This document shows positions 34,063 to 46,439 of a DNA stretch of 64,000 nt, in pieces; the first letter of the stretch is position 1, and every line of letters starts with the position of its first letter. The notes under the pieces were generated by a model. The model did not search any database. It was not told the DNA's origin and saw only the letters and a program-made list of their open reading frames with translations. Location of the stretch: the NCBI GenBank assembly GCA_000729835.1, contig JFHB01000036.1, positions 124,001 to 188,000 on the forward strand. The letters are read 5' to 3'. Source of the stretch: Atkinsonella hypoxylon. Its lineage: Eukaryota; Ascomycota; Sordariomycetes; Hypocreales; Clavicipitaceae. A program made the position numbers and the translations under genes.

Positions 34063-36738
34063 CTATATGCCTGGAGTCTGATTACTGTCGTTTTCATTGT
34101 TCAATACTTTTGTGTCGGTCATCGAGGTGTCTTCTACCTGACATATATCAGTAAAAGATGTTAGTGTCGAATCCTTCCGGTCCAGGGGCGGCCCAGAGCT
34201 ATTTTGAGACGAGAGCAGCCCATTTGTTGCACACAAGCGATATTCTCCTTCCCCCTTGGACTCGATGATCCCTTCATCTAAAGCCCACTGGGTGAGCAAG
34301 GTATCAGCTCCCAACACTGGTCCTTCACCTTTCTCCATGTGTCTTCCGACGTGTTCAGTCCACTCATCCCAAGCATTTGCGCCTTCAAAATTCTTCTGAC
34401 AGTCATTCTTTGGACAAGATGCGTGCTGCGGAGGCTGTCGTCTCGTAACCAGGCATGATTGTTGCATTGCCTTGACATGTGTTTCCCATTCAACTTGTAT
34501 TTGTCCGTCATTATGGGAGATTGCTCTTTTTATCTGGACCGGGGCATGCATGCGTCGTAGGTGCTGTGTAAATAGGTCCTTGCGGTTAAACTCGTTCCCT
34601 TTCCCCTCTACTGCGCTTTGGGGACATTCAGAGCACCTGTAATACTGCAAGCACAGGTGCTGCGAGGCAATGTGTCTCTTCCATTCATTCTTAGACCCAA
34701 ATGTGCTTGTGCACCCGGCGAATGAAAAGGCGCATGGAAATGGTCGTGTATGGGCGGCGGCAATATGCTTCCGAAGAGATGAAAAGTCCTTGAACGGAGC
34801 ATGACTGCAGTGATTGCAACGCGTCTCCTGTTTCATTATAGACCGCCGCGGACCTTTCGCTTTAGAGCTAGGCGCCATCTTGATGTCGACAAGCATAGCT
34901 AAGTCATTATCCAGATGATTGCTCGATCCAGACGGCGACTGGATTTTTCCGCGAGCTGCATCTGACATAGCCTCGGGCAGGGAAGTGCGCATACGTTCCG
35001 GCGGGATGACCTCGTCGCTTCGATGACGCACATGACTGAGCGCTTTCAGCTGTTCGGCCGCTTCCTGCATTTCGGCTGAATCCTCTACTTCATCCTTTGA
35101 TTTGTGAGGCCCGGCGGCAAATGGCGGATGAGAAGGGCTGGTCTGAGTAAGGGGGTTCGCGGTATCGCCGTAAACGTTTTGGTCGCGGGAACCAAATGAA
35201 TGATTCAGTCGATCGTGCGTGTCAGTATCCTGGGGTTTCCGAGCCGGTGTGCCTGTCGCTACTTCCCTTGCTTCTAGTAGTATTCTCCCATCCTCCACTT
35301 GCTTTGCAGAGGGTCGTACACCAGCTGGCCCGACGAGTTTCTCATACAAATGTATCATGTTGTGTGAGCTTATATATCCCAAGAAACAACATACTTTGTC
35401 ATGCTGCACTACGTTCCAAATAGACTGAGACATGGAAATCAACAGCATGGTCGGTGGACCTAAAAACATTCCCTCCACCGCAATCCTTGAGCCCAATGGC
35501 GACCGATATTGTAGCCACTGATTGAAGAAGGACATATCAGGGCTAGCGTCTCCAACAAAAGTTGTGCACACAAGTACTCGGTTTTCGTCAAATCGGAGGT
35601 CGGAAACCGACTCTGGATCAATCAAGTGGACTTCTCGACCGTGTTGAGGTTTAACGTCAGCCATTCCACCACCATTTTGAGAAGTAGTGACTGGTCTCGT
35701 GGGCAATGGGGACAAACTGAGATATTGGAGTTTCCCGGCAGTTAAAGTGAAGAAAAAAGGCGATTGGGACTGTGTCATAGTCGCAGGTCTAGCATCATGC
35801 CCATTACGCAGTTGCCTTTGTGACATAATTTCGTCATATAATTTTTCAACACTGAATGGCCGACCGTTGTGCAGGATTTGTAGAGCGTTAACCATGTCCG
35901 CAGTGAACGAGCAGGGTCCCCTATCGGGAGAACCATGTTCTGGAGTATACGCGGCAATGCCTTGCTTGATTCCGTGGCTGCCGGCGGCGGGAGGATCTGG
36001 TATAGCACAGCTGTCAAGCAAAAGCAATATATCAGATTGAGCATCCTCGAACAAGCATTTCACGCCATCCCACTTGAGTTTAGCTGCGTCTTCTCGGGCA
36101 TTGCTGAAACACATGTATGGTTAGACAATCCTTCTTGCAATGCCCGACATGGTCGACTCACCAAGCCCAGTACAGGTGGCCGTCACCCCCGACATAGCCA
36201 TGGCCAGCGTAGTATATGACAAGTAAGTGACCCGGCCGGCCCTTTTCGAGAAAGGATGCCATTTCCACTCCAAGCTTTATACTTGGATTCGGCACGGTAG
36301 GAATTTGCCATCGATGGGTGGCATAGTTGTAATTGTTCTGCAGTATATGCTCGAGAGATTCAATGTCGTCGTTCACTGATGAATCTTCCTCCCAGCTCAA
36401 CAGCAGAACCGAAACATCAACGTATGGTGGGCGTTCCGTTTGGCGCTGGATGAGCATGGCGGCGTCTTGGAGGTGACGGGCAAAGGACTCAAAGTCCTGT
36501 CGCTCGGCAAGAGGTGCGTCGTGGATGGCATATTGTTGATTTTGTGAAAGCTGAGGAGTTGGTCAATAAATCATGCCAATGGGACTCGTGGACGATGAAA
36601 TGTTGGTTCTTTTGGATGAATTGGGCCAATACTCACCGACGATTCATGGGCGTATTGATTTGGCAGAGGTTGAGAGTTGGGGGCCGGCGAAGCGTTGACC
36701 TTTGGAGCCAACTTCCTCTTCTTTGTAGATGGTTCCAT
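34063..36738 (-). CDS. Caspase-like (C14) domain fused to C2H2-type zinc fingers
   Basis: Three exons, 36738-36637, 36550-36162 and 36103-34063, give 843 residues. A short basic leader (MEPSTKKRKLAPK, a possible nuclear signal) precedes a caspase-fold protease domain at about residues 80-290. The catalytic His151 lies in HLLVIYYAGHGY and Cys196 in DILLLLDSCAIPD, so the dyad is complete. After a polar linker, residues about 590-760 carry Cys/His clusters: CNHCSHAPF..HIAAAH, CAFSFAGC..HIASQH, CSECPQS..HLRRMH and CPKNDCQ..HVGRH, resembling C2H2 fingers with variable spacing. Metacaspase-type families act in stress and cell death; the zinc fingers suggest nucleic-acid binding. Related fusions seem to exist in other Sordariomycetes, but I know no assigned function. 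A long loop precedes the fingers. Confidence 0.82.
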
Positions 36739-37390
36739 CGACAGACGAGCACCAATTAGAGAGACCGCGAGCAGAATTGGTCAACAGCAGTCAAGAAAAA
36801 CGGGATTGCAAGCAAGAAGCGTAGGGGAGGCGAGGCAAGAATGAAGATACGGCGAAAAGGCTTCGGTGTAAGCTACGTGGAACAAGCCTTGGCACAACCA
36901 GAGCCGGAAAGGCGGTAATAGCAATGGCAACAGAAATGCTGGTGGTGTGTCAGGACGAGGCGGAAGAAGCTAGCTAGCCACGTAGTGAGGGTGCGACACC
37001 AAATAACGCAGCAGAAGCTCAAGAGCGAGAGGTGAAGAAGGACGAAGGCTGTTGATGAGTCCATTGATTGGTCTGATCTCAATGCTGCGCTGGAAGAATT
37101 GGCCAGCATGAGGGTTGAAAGAGGGGACAACGAGTGGGTTTCGAGGCTGCAACTGGTAGACGTCGAGACGAAGCAGGCTTGGCTTGGTGCCTTGGTGCTT
37201 TGGTGCTGGCCTTGGCTGGAAGGCGCGATGCGCCAGACTACTAGGCGAGACGGCAAGGCTGGCTCACTGGAGGCACGAAGACGATGCGAACATTCGTACA
37301 GCAGCAAGCAGACACAGACACATCAGCAGCCTGGGCCAGCCATGCAGAAAGCCCTGGTCAGTCAGGACCGAGACACAGCACATCACAGCA

Positions 37391-37420
37391 GAGCACAGTA
37401 GAGCACAGTAGAGCACAGAT
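37391..37420. repeat. 10-bp tandem repeat, about three copies
   Basis: GAGCACAGTA twice exactly, then GAGCACAGAT. Non-coding. Confidence 0.85.
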
Positions 37421-39625
37421 AGCAGATATGGAGGACTGTATCTGGTTTCCTGGGTCGAGAGTGGGGGCGCCGCTCGCCGCTATTGGCTGATAGCCGAGGA
37501 TGCTACGGTGGGTGGGATGGGCAGAGCCGAGCAAACGAGTCCTTCTGAAGCCAGTCAGGGCCAGCCAGGGCCTTGCCCAACAAGGCCGATGTAGTGGGAC
37601 GGCAGCCTGGCACCATCAGGAGGGAGTTATCCGGACCACAGCCTCGCCAACGTGGTCCCGAGTGCTTGGTCGATTTCCGTGGTCTATAGACTGAACGTCT
37701 CTTTGGCCAACGTGAATTCAGATATGCCGGAAGATCTGGCTCTTTTTTTTTTTTTCCTCTTTCCTCATCTCTGCCACTCCATGCCTCGCCCCCAAGGATA
37801 GGGCCCCCAGCCTGTGCTCATGGTCTAGCATGTGAAGAGAACGCCCACGACCGGAACCAGATCAGGCACTGGTTGAAAGAGAAATATGATCATGGCTGTC
37901 CTGAGGTAAACTATTTGGCGTAGCAGAGAGTTTGCTGTCTTGCCAGTTCGCAGCTTCTACCAGACAAGGTCCAAGGGCCCTCCTCAACGCGTGTCAGACT
38001 GGCTCAGAAGATTTGCTGACCAATTCCCCCGGCATCCCTATCCACTGTGAGTTTTATCTTAGTGATGAGGATTCACTGGCAGTCCAGTGAGACGGTGATG
38101 CTGGCAGCCAATTATTTGCCACTTATTCTACAGCTGCCGTTACATAATCAACCTGTTCTGTTGTCCTGCGCTAGCGGCAGGGCGGCAGGACGTTAGGCCC
38201 TGCTTAACTACCCTAGGTAACTGGTCCGTTTACTAAACGAGATTTGTTCAAGATTCAATGAATACAAGACTCCGAAAATCACAATTGGTTTAGCACGAAC
38301 TTCTCGAATGAGCTCCAATGATATTTGAAGCATACTAACTACTTCATCAGTTCGTGATATTCAGCCGCAAGCTGCCGCGTCCCCGCCGACGGAAACTTAT
38401 CCTTCTTCCATCTTTCTAAGTGGTCGGCTACAGGAAGCTCGTCACCGTCCATGCACCGTCCATGCGGGGTTCGAATAACGTCGACTCCCGCTCGCTCTTA
38501 TGATATGAGACAAAGTGTATCGTAGCCCCACTCTGACTACGAAGATACATCTCAGCCTCGACAGCCTCAGTTGCTTCAAAATGCTGCCGCAGCTCCGTCT
38601 TTCAAGCATCAGAGAGCGGGCAGCTTCTCGAGTGGACGTGTACATATTGCTCCACATGTTCCCGAGCCCAGAGAGATCTGACTAGTTGATTTGACCCGCT
38701 GATGTTAGGCTTTGTATGGTAGCGAGAGAATCCAGCTGTCACGGTCATGGCCGAGCTCTATTAGGGCTTCGCAAAGTAACCCATTGGGCGGAAAGGCGCG
38801 GTTTCAGAAAAGGGCATCGCCCGGGCCAAAATAGAAGCAATTGCCGAAGGGACGTTTCCGCATATATACACCGAGAATTGTCCTGCCGACAACAATTGTC
38901 ACGAGTATCCTCTTGTGAAAAAAGGACCGCACAATGACGGCTTGAGTTACAAGAAGTTGGGGGGGGGGGGGAACAACAGGGTCAACTGGTAGTTTATTAC
39001 CATGAGCCTGGTACTGACGGAACATCCCCCTTCCCTGAGTATTTATATAACTGCGGTTCCATTACACACTCTGGCGCACTATGCAATGTACGTAGGAAAA
39101 CGTACTTGCTTGGGCATTGGGGCACTGGGACTGATATTGCACAGCCTTGGAGGCCTTGGACTTTTCTTCGATGTATTGGCGTCCGCCTAGTGGATCTATC
39201 TGTATGAGACTTCGACCAGTATTGATAGCCGAATTGCTGAAAGGACCCGTGCATAGTGCCATTTGACCTGCGGCAGTATCTTGGAAGAGTTGCCGTCAGG
39301 CCAGTCGTTGTCGGCACAGCCGTCGCTGATGGCCACTCTATCGCTAGCAGCCGGTGCGCCCTGGCGAGTATCAATCAGCGAGGCAAGTAACGAGGCTGAG
39401 GAGCAAGTGGTCTAGGAGTCTGTTCAACTGATTCACGGTAGTGATATAAGCCCAGGTAAGCATCAATACCATACATAAGGTAGAAGCAAACAATGAGTTC
39501 ATTCGAGAAGGCCTCCCACACACCAGAAATGCCCCACCCAAATTTTATACTTTGTGCGGAGCACAGTGACAAAGTGAGTGGGCGTACAGTGGTGTGTACC
39601 TGGTACCTAGGTACGTAGAGCCCAC

Positions 39626-39655
39626 CCCCGCCTGTCCCCGCCTGTCCCCGCCTGT
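39626..39655. repeat. 10-bp tandem repeat, three copies
   Basis: CCCCGCCTGT three times, about 300 bp before the start codon of the patatin-like gene. It could be a multimerised GC-box-like element or simple slippage. Confidence 0.85.
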
Positions 39656-39962
39656 AATTCTCACATCATCTATTCATCTCCATCCATCCACACCAGCGAG
39701 CGGGCGGGCAGTGTGAACTGTATGGTCTGCGTCCCTTGTAGCTTGCTGCTCGGCTTCGCGCTACTGTACGGCTTGACCGGATGTGTCACAGGCGACTTAG
39801 TAGCCAGAGCCAGGCACGGTTGAACATCTTTACTTTCGCAACAAAGCATCGCGCGCTTAAGGAAATCGAGGCACCGACTCAGCTTAACTGCTTGCCTGAA
39901 ACTCACAACAGAACTCCACGCACATCTGTATAACCAGCCGCCTTCGAGTCTTCCCGTCCAAT

Positions 39963-41926
39963 ATGGACGCTTACGGCGTCCGCAGAAAGAATACCACCAA
40001 GGGTCCGCCACTGCGCGTCCTGTCCCTAGGTAAGTAGGTTTTCTATGCTAAGATATCAACGTTGCGTTGCCGGAATTTGAGACTAACTTAAGCTTTTGCT
40101 CGAATTATAGACGGAGGAGGTGTACGCGGGTACTCCATGCTCATCATCGTCCAAGAATTAATGCATCGCACCTTTGTCGAGATCGAAGGACGAGCCCCCC
40201 GACGCCATGAAATTCCCAAACCATGCGACCACTTTGACCTCATCGTAGGCACCGGGACAGGCGGATTAATCGCTCTGATGCTCGGCCGCATGCGCCTCGA
40301 CCTGGAGACATGCAAGGAACTATATGTTCGTATGACGCGAATGGTCTTCGAAACAGACAAGACCATCGCTGGTATTCCGTACCGATCCACACTCTTCAAA
40401 GCAAGCAAACTAGAAGAAGCCATACAGCAGGCAGTCCAGGAACACACAATCTATGAGAAGGAAGGAAATGATGGGCGGGAGGATGCCGGTCTAGTCAGTC
40501 CTCTGAACGCCGCGCAGTATTCAAGCGCAGCTGGGCCAAGACGCAATCTAAGCAACGCCAGCACCGTCAGCTTCAGTGCGCGAAGTCCGTCTGCGCAGAT
40601 GGCTCGACCTGTGTTCAATTCGAGGCATGGGAATCCACATGCGAGACTTTACGACGCCCGAGAGAATAGAACCAAGACGTCAGTTACTCCCCAAAAATAT
40701 CTTCTGAAATCACGCTAACAAACATCACTAGGGCTGTAACGGCAGTATATCAAGGTTCGCCACGCGGCTCCCCTCCCGCGATGTTGCGATCGTACGATTC
40801 AAGGCGTGAGCCGCCGCCTGAGTTTGATTGCACGATCTGGCAAGCAGGTCGCGCGACCAGCGCTGTCGGCCTTGCCTTTAAGCCTATTCGCATCGGCCAG
40901 TCAATCTTCCATGACGATGGAGCCGGAAATTTCAACCCTGCCCCAGATGCGCTCGATGAGGCCGTGGTGAATGAGTGGCCGGGTCGTGAACTTGGCGTGT
41001 TCGTTAGCGTGGGCACTGGCCGACGACCCAGGTCGAGCGATTCGAATTCAACCGCATGGTACGAAGGATTTCTGGGAGAATTTGCGGAAGCACGAAGGAA
41101 GTTGATTGCCAAAATCGAAGGATGTGAAAAGATTCACGAGTACATGCTGAGAGAGCACCTGACAAAACGAGGGGTGAACGTGGAAAATTACTATCGACTA
41201 AATGTGGAAGTCGGCGTAGGCGAGTTTGGAATGAATGAATGGCATCGTTTGGGAGATATTAGCACGAGCACCCGGCGATACATGGCTCGCGAAACTGAGC
41301 AAAAGATGATACAAGGCATTTCCACCAAACTCGCCAAGATCCTCAAAGCCAAAATTCGATGGGAACGTGCACAGCAGGGCATTCCAGAGCTTGTCAAAAC
41401 TTATTCAGCTACCAACTTCGAGATGCCCCTTGCGGTTGAGCTTCCTGGCGATGTACCGACGTCATTTCCCCAGCCTCCACGCAGTCCGCCGAGTCGGGCG
41501 TCCTTCGAGTCCGGATCCGATAGCCTCCAGGCTGGGCCGAATCGGCTAAACTCACCTCGCAGCTCGCACGACCGCGTGCGTCCAGCCACAGCTGGGTCCA
41601 GAGATGATGCCGATCGGCCAGTCGCTGCAGCTCCATCGCTAAACCAATATCACAATGCATCAGATACAGACAAGATTGCCATCACAAGTGCAGATGAGCT
41701 TCCCCGACCCTCGTCCTCCCAAGTAGTCGCGCCGCCGTTAACGCGTATCGAACCGCCTCCCCTGCCTCCTAAGACGCCGCTTCCTGATGCTAGTAACCAT
41801 CAGCGCTTGACTCATTTCAACCCTTCACGGCTGTCTGAAACCTCCATTCCGCCGTATCCGGTGGACGATGATGAATCCCCTCCACCGGTCAATATGGCTC
41901 GAAAACCAGAATATCGAGCTTTCTGA
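39963..41926 (+). CDS. Patatin-like protein lacking the catalytic serine
   Basis: Three exons, 39963-40029, 40111-40678 and 40732-41926, give 609 residues. The patatin fold opens with RVLSLDGGGVRGYS (oxyanion loop, residues about 18-31). The lipase elbow, normally GTSTGG, reads GTGTGG at residues 69-74, so glycine 71 replaces the nucleophile serine. The partner Asp motif survives as DDGAGNFN. Other conserved blocks are LDLETCKELYVRMTRMVF and FVSVGTGRRP. The last about 190 residues are a Pro/Ser-rich disordered tail. Active relatives cleave phospholipid acyl chains; this one is probably not a lipase by the usual mechanism. I recall the GTGTGG form in other fungal proteins, so it is likely a real subfamily and not decay. 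Confidence 0.88.
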
Positions 41927-44900
41927 AGGCCCTGGGTGAGATTGAAAAAAAAAAAAAAAAAAAAAAAAGGGGGAATAAATAATCACTTTTGCGTATGTTA
42001 CATATCTAGCGGTATAGCATTTCTGCAGTGGTGATCATGGCGTTGGGGCATCTGGTAGTCTCGGGAATATCAGTTCGGCTTAGACTGTTTATTGTTATTG
42101 ATACCAGGAATTTATGCTGTTATGTCATGGGGTACACGGCTGGAAATACAACGAGGCATCTGGATACTTCGACTGAGTTAGAAATAGCACAGTGAGATTT
42201 GGACAAATCTGGAAGCGCATCGGTCACTTAGAATAGGGTGGAGTAATGACATTTGGGCAGACCACTCGGGACATTGCACTATTGGTGACGAGTCCGGGGT
42301 ATGTTTACCGAGCTTGACTAATGTGATTTGGTTCGCTATGCCTCCAAGAATTAGTCATCTGGTAGCTTTTGGATTTTAAGGTTTTCGGATGTTAGTCCAC
42401 GCAGAGGGGAAGCAAATTTCCCAACTTGAAGTTTTGTCAGATTTCTAACTGGAGCGCAACTCCTTCCAAATCGCCTAGCATGCGCTATTACTCCTTAGAC
42501 TTCTTGTCTCTTGGTTCATCTCCACGTGGCCACTCAACTTGCGTCATGTAGCATGTAAGACGATCCAGCTCATTTTCTTGCTACCTGGTGCTCAAAGTCA
42601 AACCGAATATGACCTACGTGGGAAGTCGCAGACACGACAGCCCCGGTCGAGCGTTTGATCCTGAGAGGACATGCCTGCGAAAACATCTCAGAATTGATCC
42701 AATTTAGTTTGTCTTCTACCCCGTCCACCACCCTGGCAGGCGTTAGAAGTACTTCGATTTACGTGGGAGTCTCAATGTTAAGAAAAGTCCCAACAATTTC
42801 TGGATGTACAAAGAGCTAAGCCGCACATGACCAGAAATCGGAGTGGCGCGTGACGGTAGGTACTAGGTCGGTATATTGAGGCTGCTCAGAAGTACATACG
42901 TACCTACTGTCGGTCCCGAGACTTATCAATTGGTGACTCGTGACTCATGCAGACGTCAGATGTGACTCCGAAGGCTAAAAGCAGGCCGTCATTGTGGGCT
43001 CCCTAAATTCGTGCAGCGTCCATCTCAAAAATTACATGTGCGTTAGTCCATCTATAAAGCACCTTTTCTACCCTCTTCAAAGGATCATCACTCTGTATGC
43101 AAATGTGTGACGTAGAAAATGTAAACACAAGTTCGACTTGGAGTTGGGACAACTTCTTTTGCGTATGTTAATATTAGTTGCTTTGTCTAAGGTACGTCGC
43201 TGACCTCGCTTCCAATTTTACCGCTTCAGAGTAAAAGCTTTCCTTAAACACTCAGATGAATTCGAGGCTGACTTGAATTCAGATTGATCATCGGGACGTC
43301 GAGCGCAGGTCGAGATGGCGAACACTGGTGTTGCTATGGTGTGCCGTGATGTTGACCTGAGCATGTCGTTAGCAGCCAATGATGACAAATCCAGCTGAAG
43401 TCGATGAGCTTTGAGCTTACATATTTGCATGCTCGACAATTGATTTCCGCTCGGAATCGGGCTGGTCTGAGGCTATCGAGTTTCTAACACAACCGTGTTG
43501 GGGGGTCAGCGAAAGCTGAGTGGGAATGGTCTGTCGAGAGTGCCAGCGGCAAAATCATCATGAGGGCTTCAGAGCGTGCTTCATTTCCCCCCATTGACAC
43601 ATCCCCACCTTGAAAAAGTTACGACGTGACCTATATGGCCGATGATGAATCCATGGTTTACAACAAGACGACGATCTACAGTCGAAAGTTGTTTGACTCG
43701 ACCGGAACTGAGGCATCGTCTGCTCAACCTTGATCGTACACCAACCACGATGTGCCAGTGGAATAGTGCCACGACAATGAAAGATGGGTGGAGGATGGAT
43801 TATTCAATGGTATATGGTGAGTGTCGACTAACGGTTGAGGGCTATGAAAAGGTTAAGAAAGAGGATGAGGAGAGGATGAGGAATTGGAACCCAGAAGAAA
43901 ATACTTGAGATTTATATGCGTCCTTCGACTGTCTTTTTCCCTTCCCTCTTCGCTTCTGCAGCCATAATAACAATGAGATCTTGCTACAATTTTCAGAAAG
44001 AGCAATCAAAGTGACTGATCGAAAATTAAGCGAGCTAGATTCGTGCTCAGGAACAGTCTATTCATTGAAAAAGGCCACTCTGGAAGGTAGGATCATCTAA
44101 CCTAGATGATTGCTGATGAATAGCATACTAGAGCTCCCAGCCTCTTTCTCTCTACGACCACAGACTTTTATTTCATCTGGTACTTACCTAGGTAGGTACC
44201 AGCAATCTATGTAAACACTTGGGTATTAGGTAAATGTATTGACCAGAAACACTCTAGGTCGTGCTGGTTGGTCTCGCTCGTCGATTGAATCTCGTAATGC
44301 CGACGCCTTGCCATCTTGTTCATCCCTATTGCTGTTCGGATCTAACTGTTCGGATCTAACCATCAGGCCCGATCTCAATAATATGGCCAAATAATAGGTC
44401 AGTATCACCTCCGGCTAGGAGTTTTCTCGGTGGGTCTCGTGTCGGCACTTGCGACCTTGTCTTGTACTTACTTGTACTCCCTGTCTATTCCGTACCGTAC
44501 CTCTCTCACAATGCAGCCGACCCGCCTCATGTTGACTTTTGTATTCTCATTCTCACGAGCACCACCACGACGTGGGAAGAAACGACCCAAGTCTGACCTG
44601 ACCAGACGCATTCAGCAAAACCGGGCGCTTGCTCGACCAACCAACCCCTCCTTCCATCTCCCCGTTGCCTGTTGTGCCAACTCGCGATTCCAGGAATCTC
44701 TTCTCTCCGATTGTCTTTGACATCAGGAGCATTCCGCTTTCCTTTTATTCGTTGTTCGTCAAGTTGAAGCCAGCGCTCGGTCGGACATCCTATTATCGGT
44801 GCGGATTTGGAGGATTCGCCTACGGAATAGTTACAGGTCATCAGGCAAAAATATTCCCAGCGGGGCGGGTTCCCTACAGGGGGCTAGCTCGCACCCGACC

Positions 44901-46108
44901 CACCTGTTGTGCTAGCTTCTAGTGGCTTCTATTATCATCATCCATCATCCATCATCACCTTCATTGATAGAAGTCATCATCAATCTTATCGCGTTCAACG
45001 TCAAATTCGTCAAATTGAACGGATTCAGCCACTTCAACGAGGCCTCGGACCCCGCGAGCCGCGAGGGCACTAGAATGCCTCGAAATTCAGGCATCAATAC
45101 AGTACGATCCTCCTGACGATACCTGCGGGGACGGGCCCAATTCAAAGTTAAGGATCGAGATCGAGTCCACGCGCATCGGTCCATCCCGGACCCCGGACGT
45201 ACCTGCCAGGCCTTGCTCTCTTTGCCTTGCTCTCCTTGCCTTGCGTGCGCATTGGCAAATTCTTCCAAGCGCCAGGTTGACCCAACACACTAACTAACTA
45301 GTTATCCTTTCCCCCCTCCTGTCCTTGTCCTGTACTGTAGTCCACTTGATCCGTGTGCTATCCGGGCGTTCTCTAACTACTTTTTTGTCCGATTATTGCA
45401 TGAGTCTGATTCCGTCAGATGATGCACAACGACACGATCGATTGGCCTCTATTTGGACAGTTTGCCGCTTTTTTGAGAGAAAGGACGGATCGGAACGTTT
45501 CTTTTTCTCCGTGTTGAGCCTCAACGCCTGGGGCGAGACAGCGTCGAGACCAGACCAATTTAATCACCGGCCCTTCACTCCTTCATGTGGCCAGCTTCTT
45601 TCGCATTTATAATGTTATTGTATTGATATCTCACTTCCCTCCAGCCGAAAAAGCTACCTCCCATAGATTGTCGTTGGCTGCAGCCCGCAGCCAATTCCGA
45701 AAAATAGTTCGTTTCTTCTGCTCTGTGGCCGTCATTCTCATCCAAGACAGACGTGCGATTGCGCGGAATCCAAGCGCTTCGCCGTGACGTCTGGTACATC
45801 TGCATCGATTGATTTCTTTTTTCTCGTGTTTTTGGGGGCGGGTCTTCCATCTCCTGGTTCTCCTGGTACCCACAGCTTCAGCCCTGGCGGTCCTGCTCGA
45901 GTCCTGCTCGAAGATAATTATTCAGTAAGGCTGCGAAAAAAAATCACACCAAATCACACCAGGACTCATCCATCATAAGCCTCAGCCGTGGCAAGGGCCT
46001 CCGGTACAATTGCAATTAGGGGCTGAGTTTCCTCTGCCTGCAGGGACTCCCAAGTCGCAAATCAGGTGATGTGTCGGCGTGCCGTGGAACTGCTCTAGGA
46101 ATATCAAG
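41927..46108. other. Long intergenic region, no gene supported
   Basis: A 4.2-kb region before the Zn2Cys6 gene. It begins with an A-run at 41945-41968. A CCTAGGTAGGTACC palindromic cluster lies near 44186-44200. From about 44400 the plus strand becomes pyrimidine-rich, as in long leaders of fungal regulator genes. No frame has recognisable protein features. Confidence 0.5.
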
Positions 46109-46406
46109 ATGGCCCCCGACGGCTTGCAGACGCACGAATTCCAGCCGCACCCCAAGCGACCGTTTACTTCACAAGCCCAGGCTGCCGTCGGACCCTCGAG
46201 TCGTGGCTTGTCCTTCAAGAATAGACACCCCTCAGCATGCAAAGAATGCCGGAGACGCAAACAAAAAGTAGGTTAACCCGATTGGCTTCCAGCGTTTGTC
46301 CTATTTATTTATTTATTTATTTAATTTTTTTTGGGGCAAAATACCTCGGTGCTCCATCGATCTCGCGGTTGTTGGTTAGTACTCTAGGGTTTGCCATGAG
46401 CAAAAA

Positions 46407-46439
<33 letters not shown>

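Larger units (their letters stand above)
36739..39962. other. Large divergent intergenic region
   Basis: A 3.2-kb gap between the divergent caspase/zinc-finger and patatin-like genes. It holds small tandem repeats (37391-37420 and 39626-39655), a T-run at 37742-37755, a G-run near 38959-38970 and CCTAGG palindromes near 38210 and 39606. Several short frames have no recognisable protein. Long leaders for both genes may lie here. Confidence 0.5.

Noticed and set aside
36873..37694. Short frames on both strands between the caspase-like and patatin-like genes
   Set aside because: They span tandem repeats, lack conserved segments and cannot be joined by introns.
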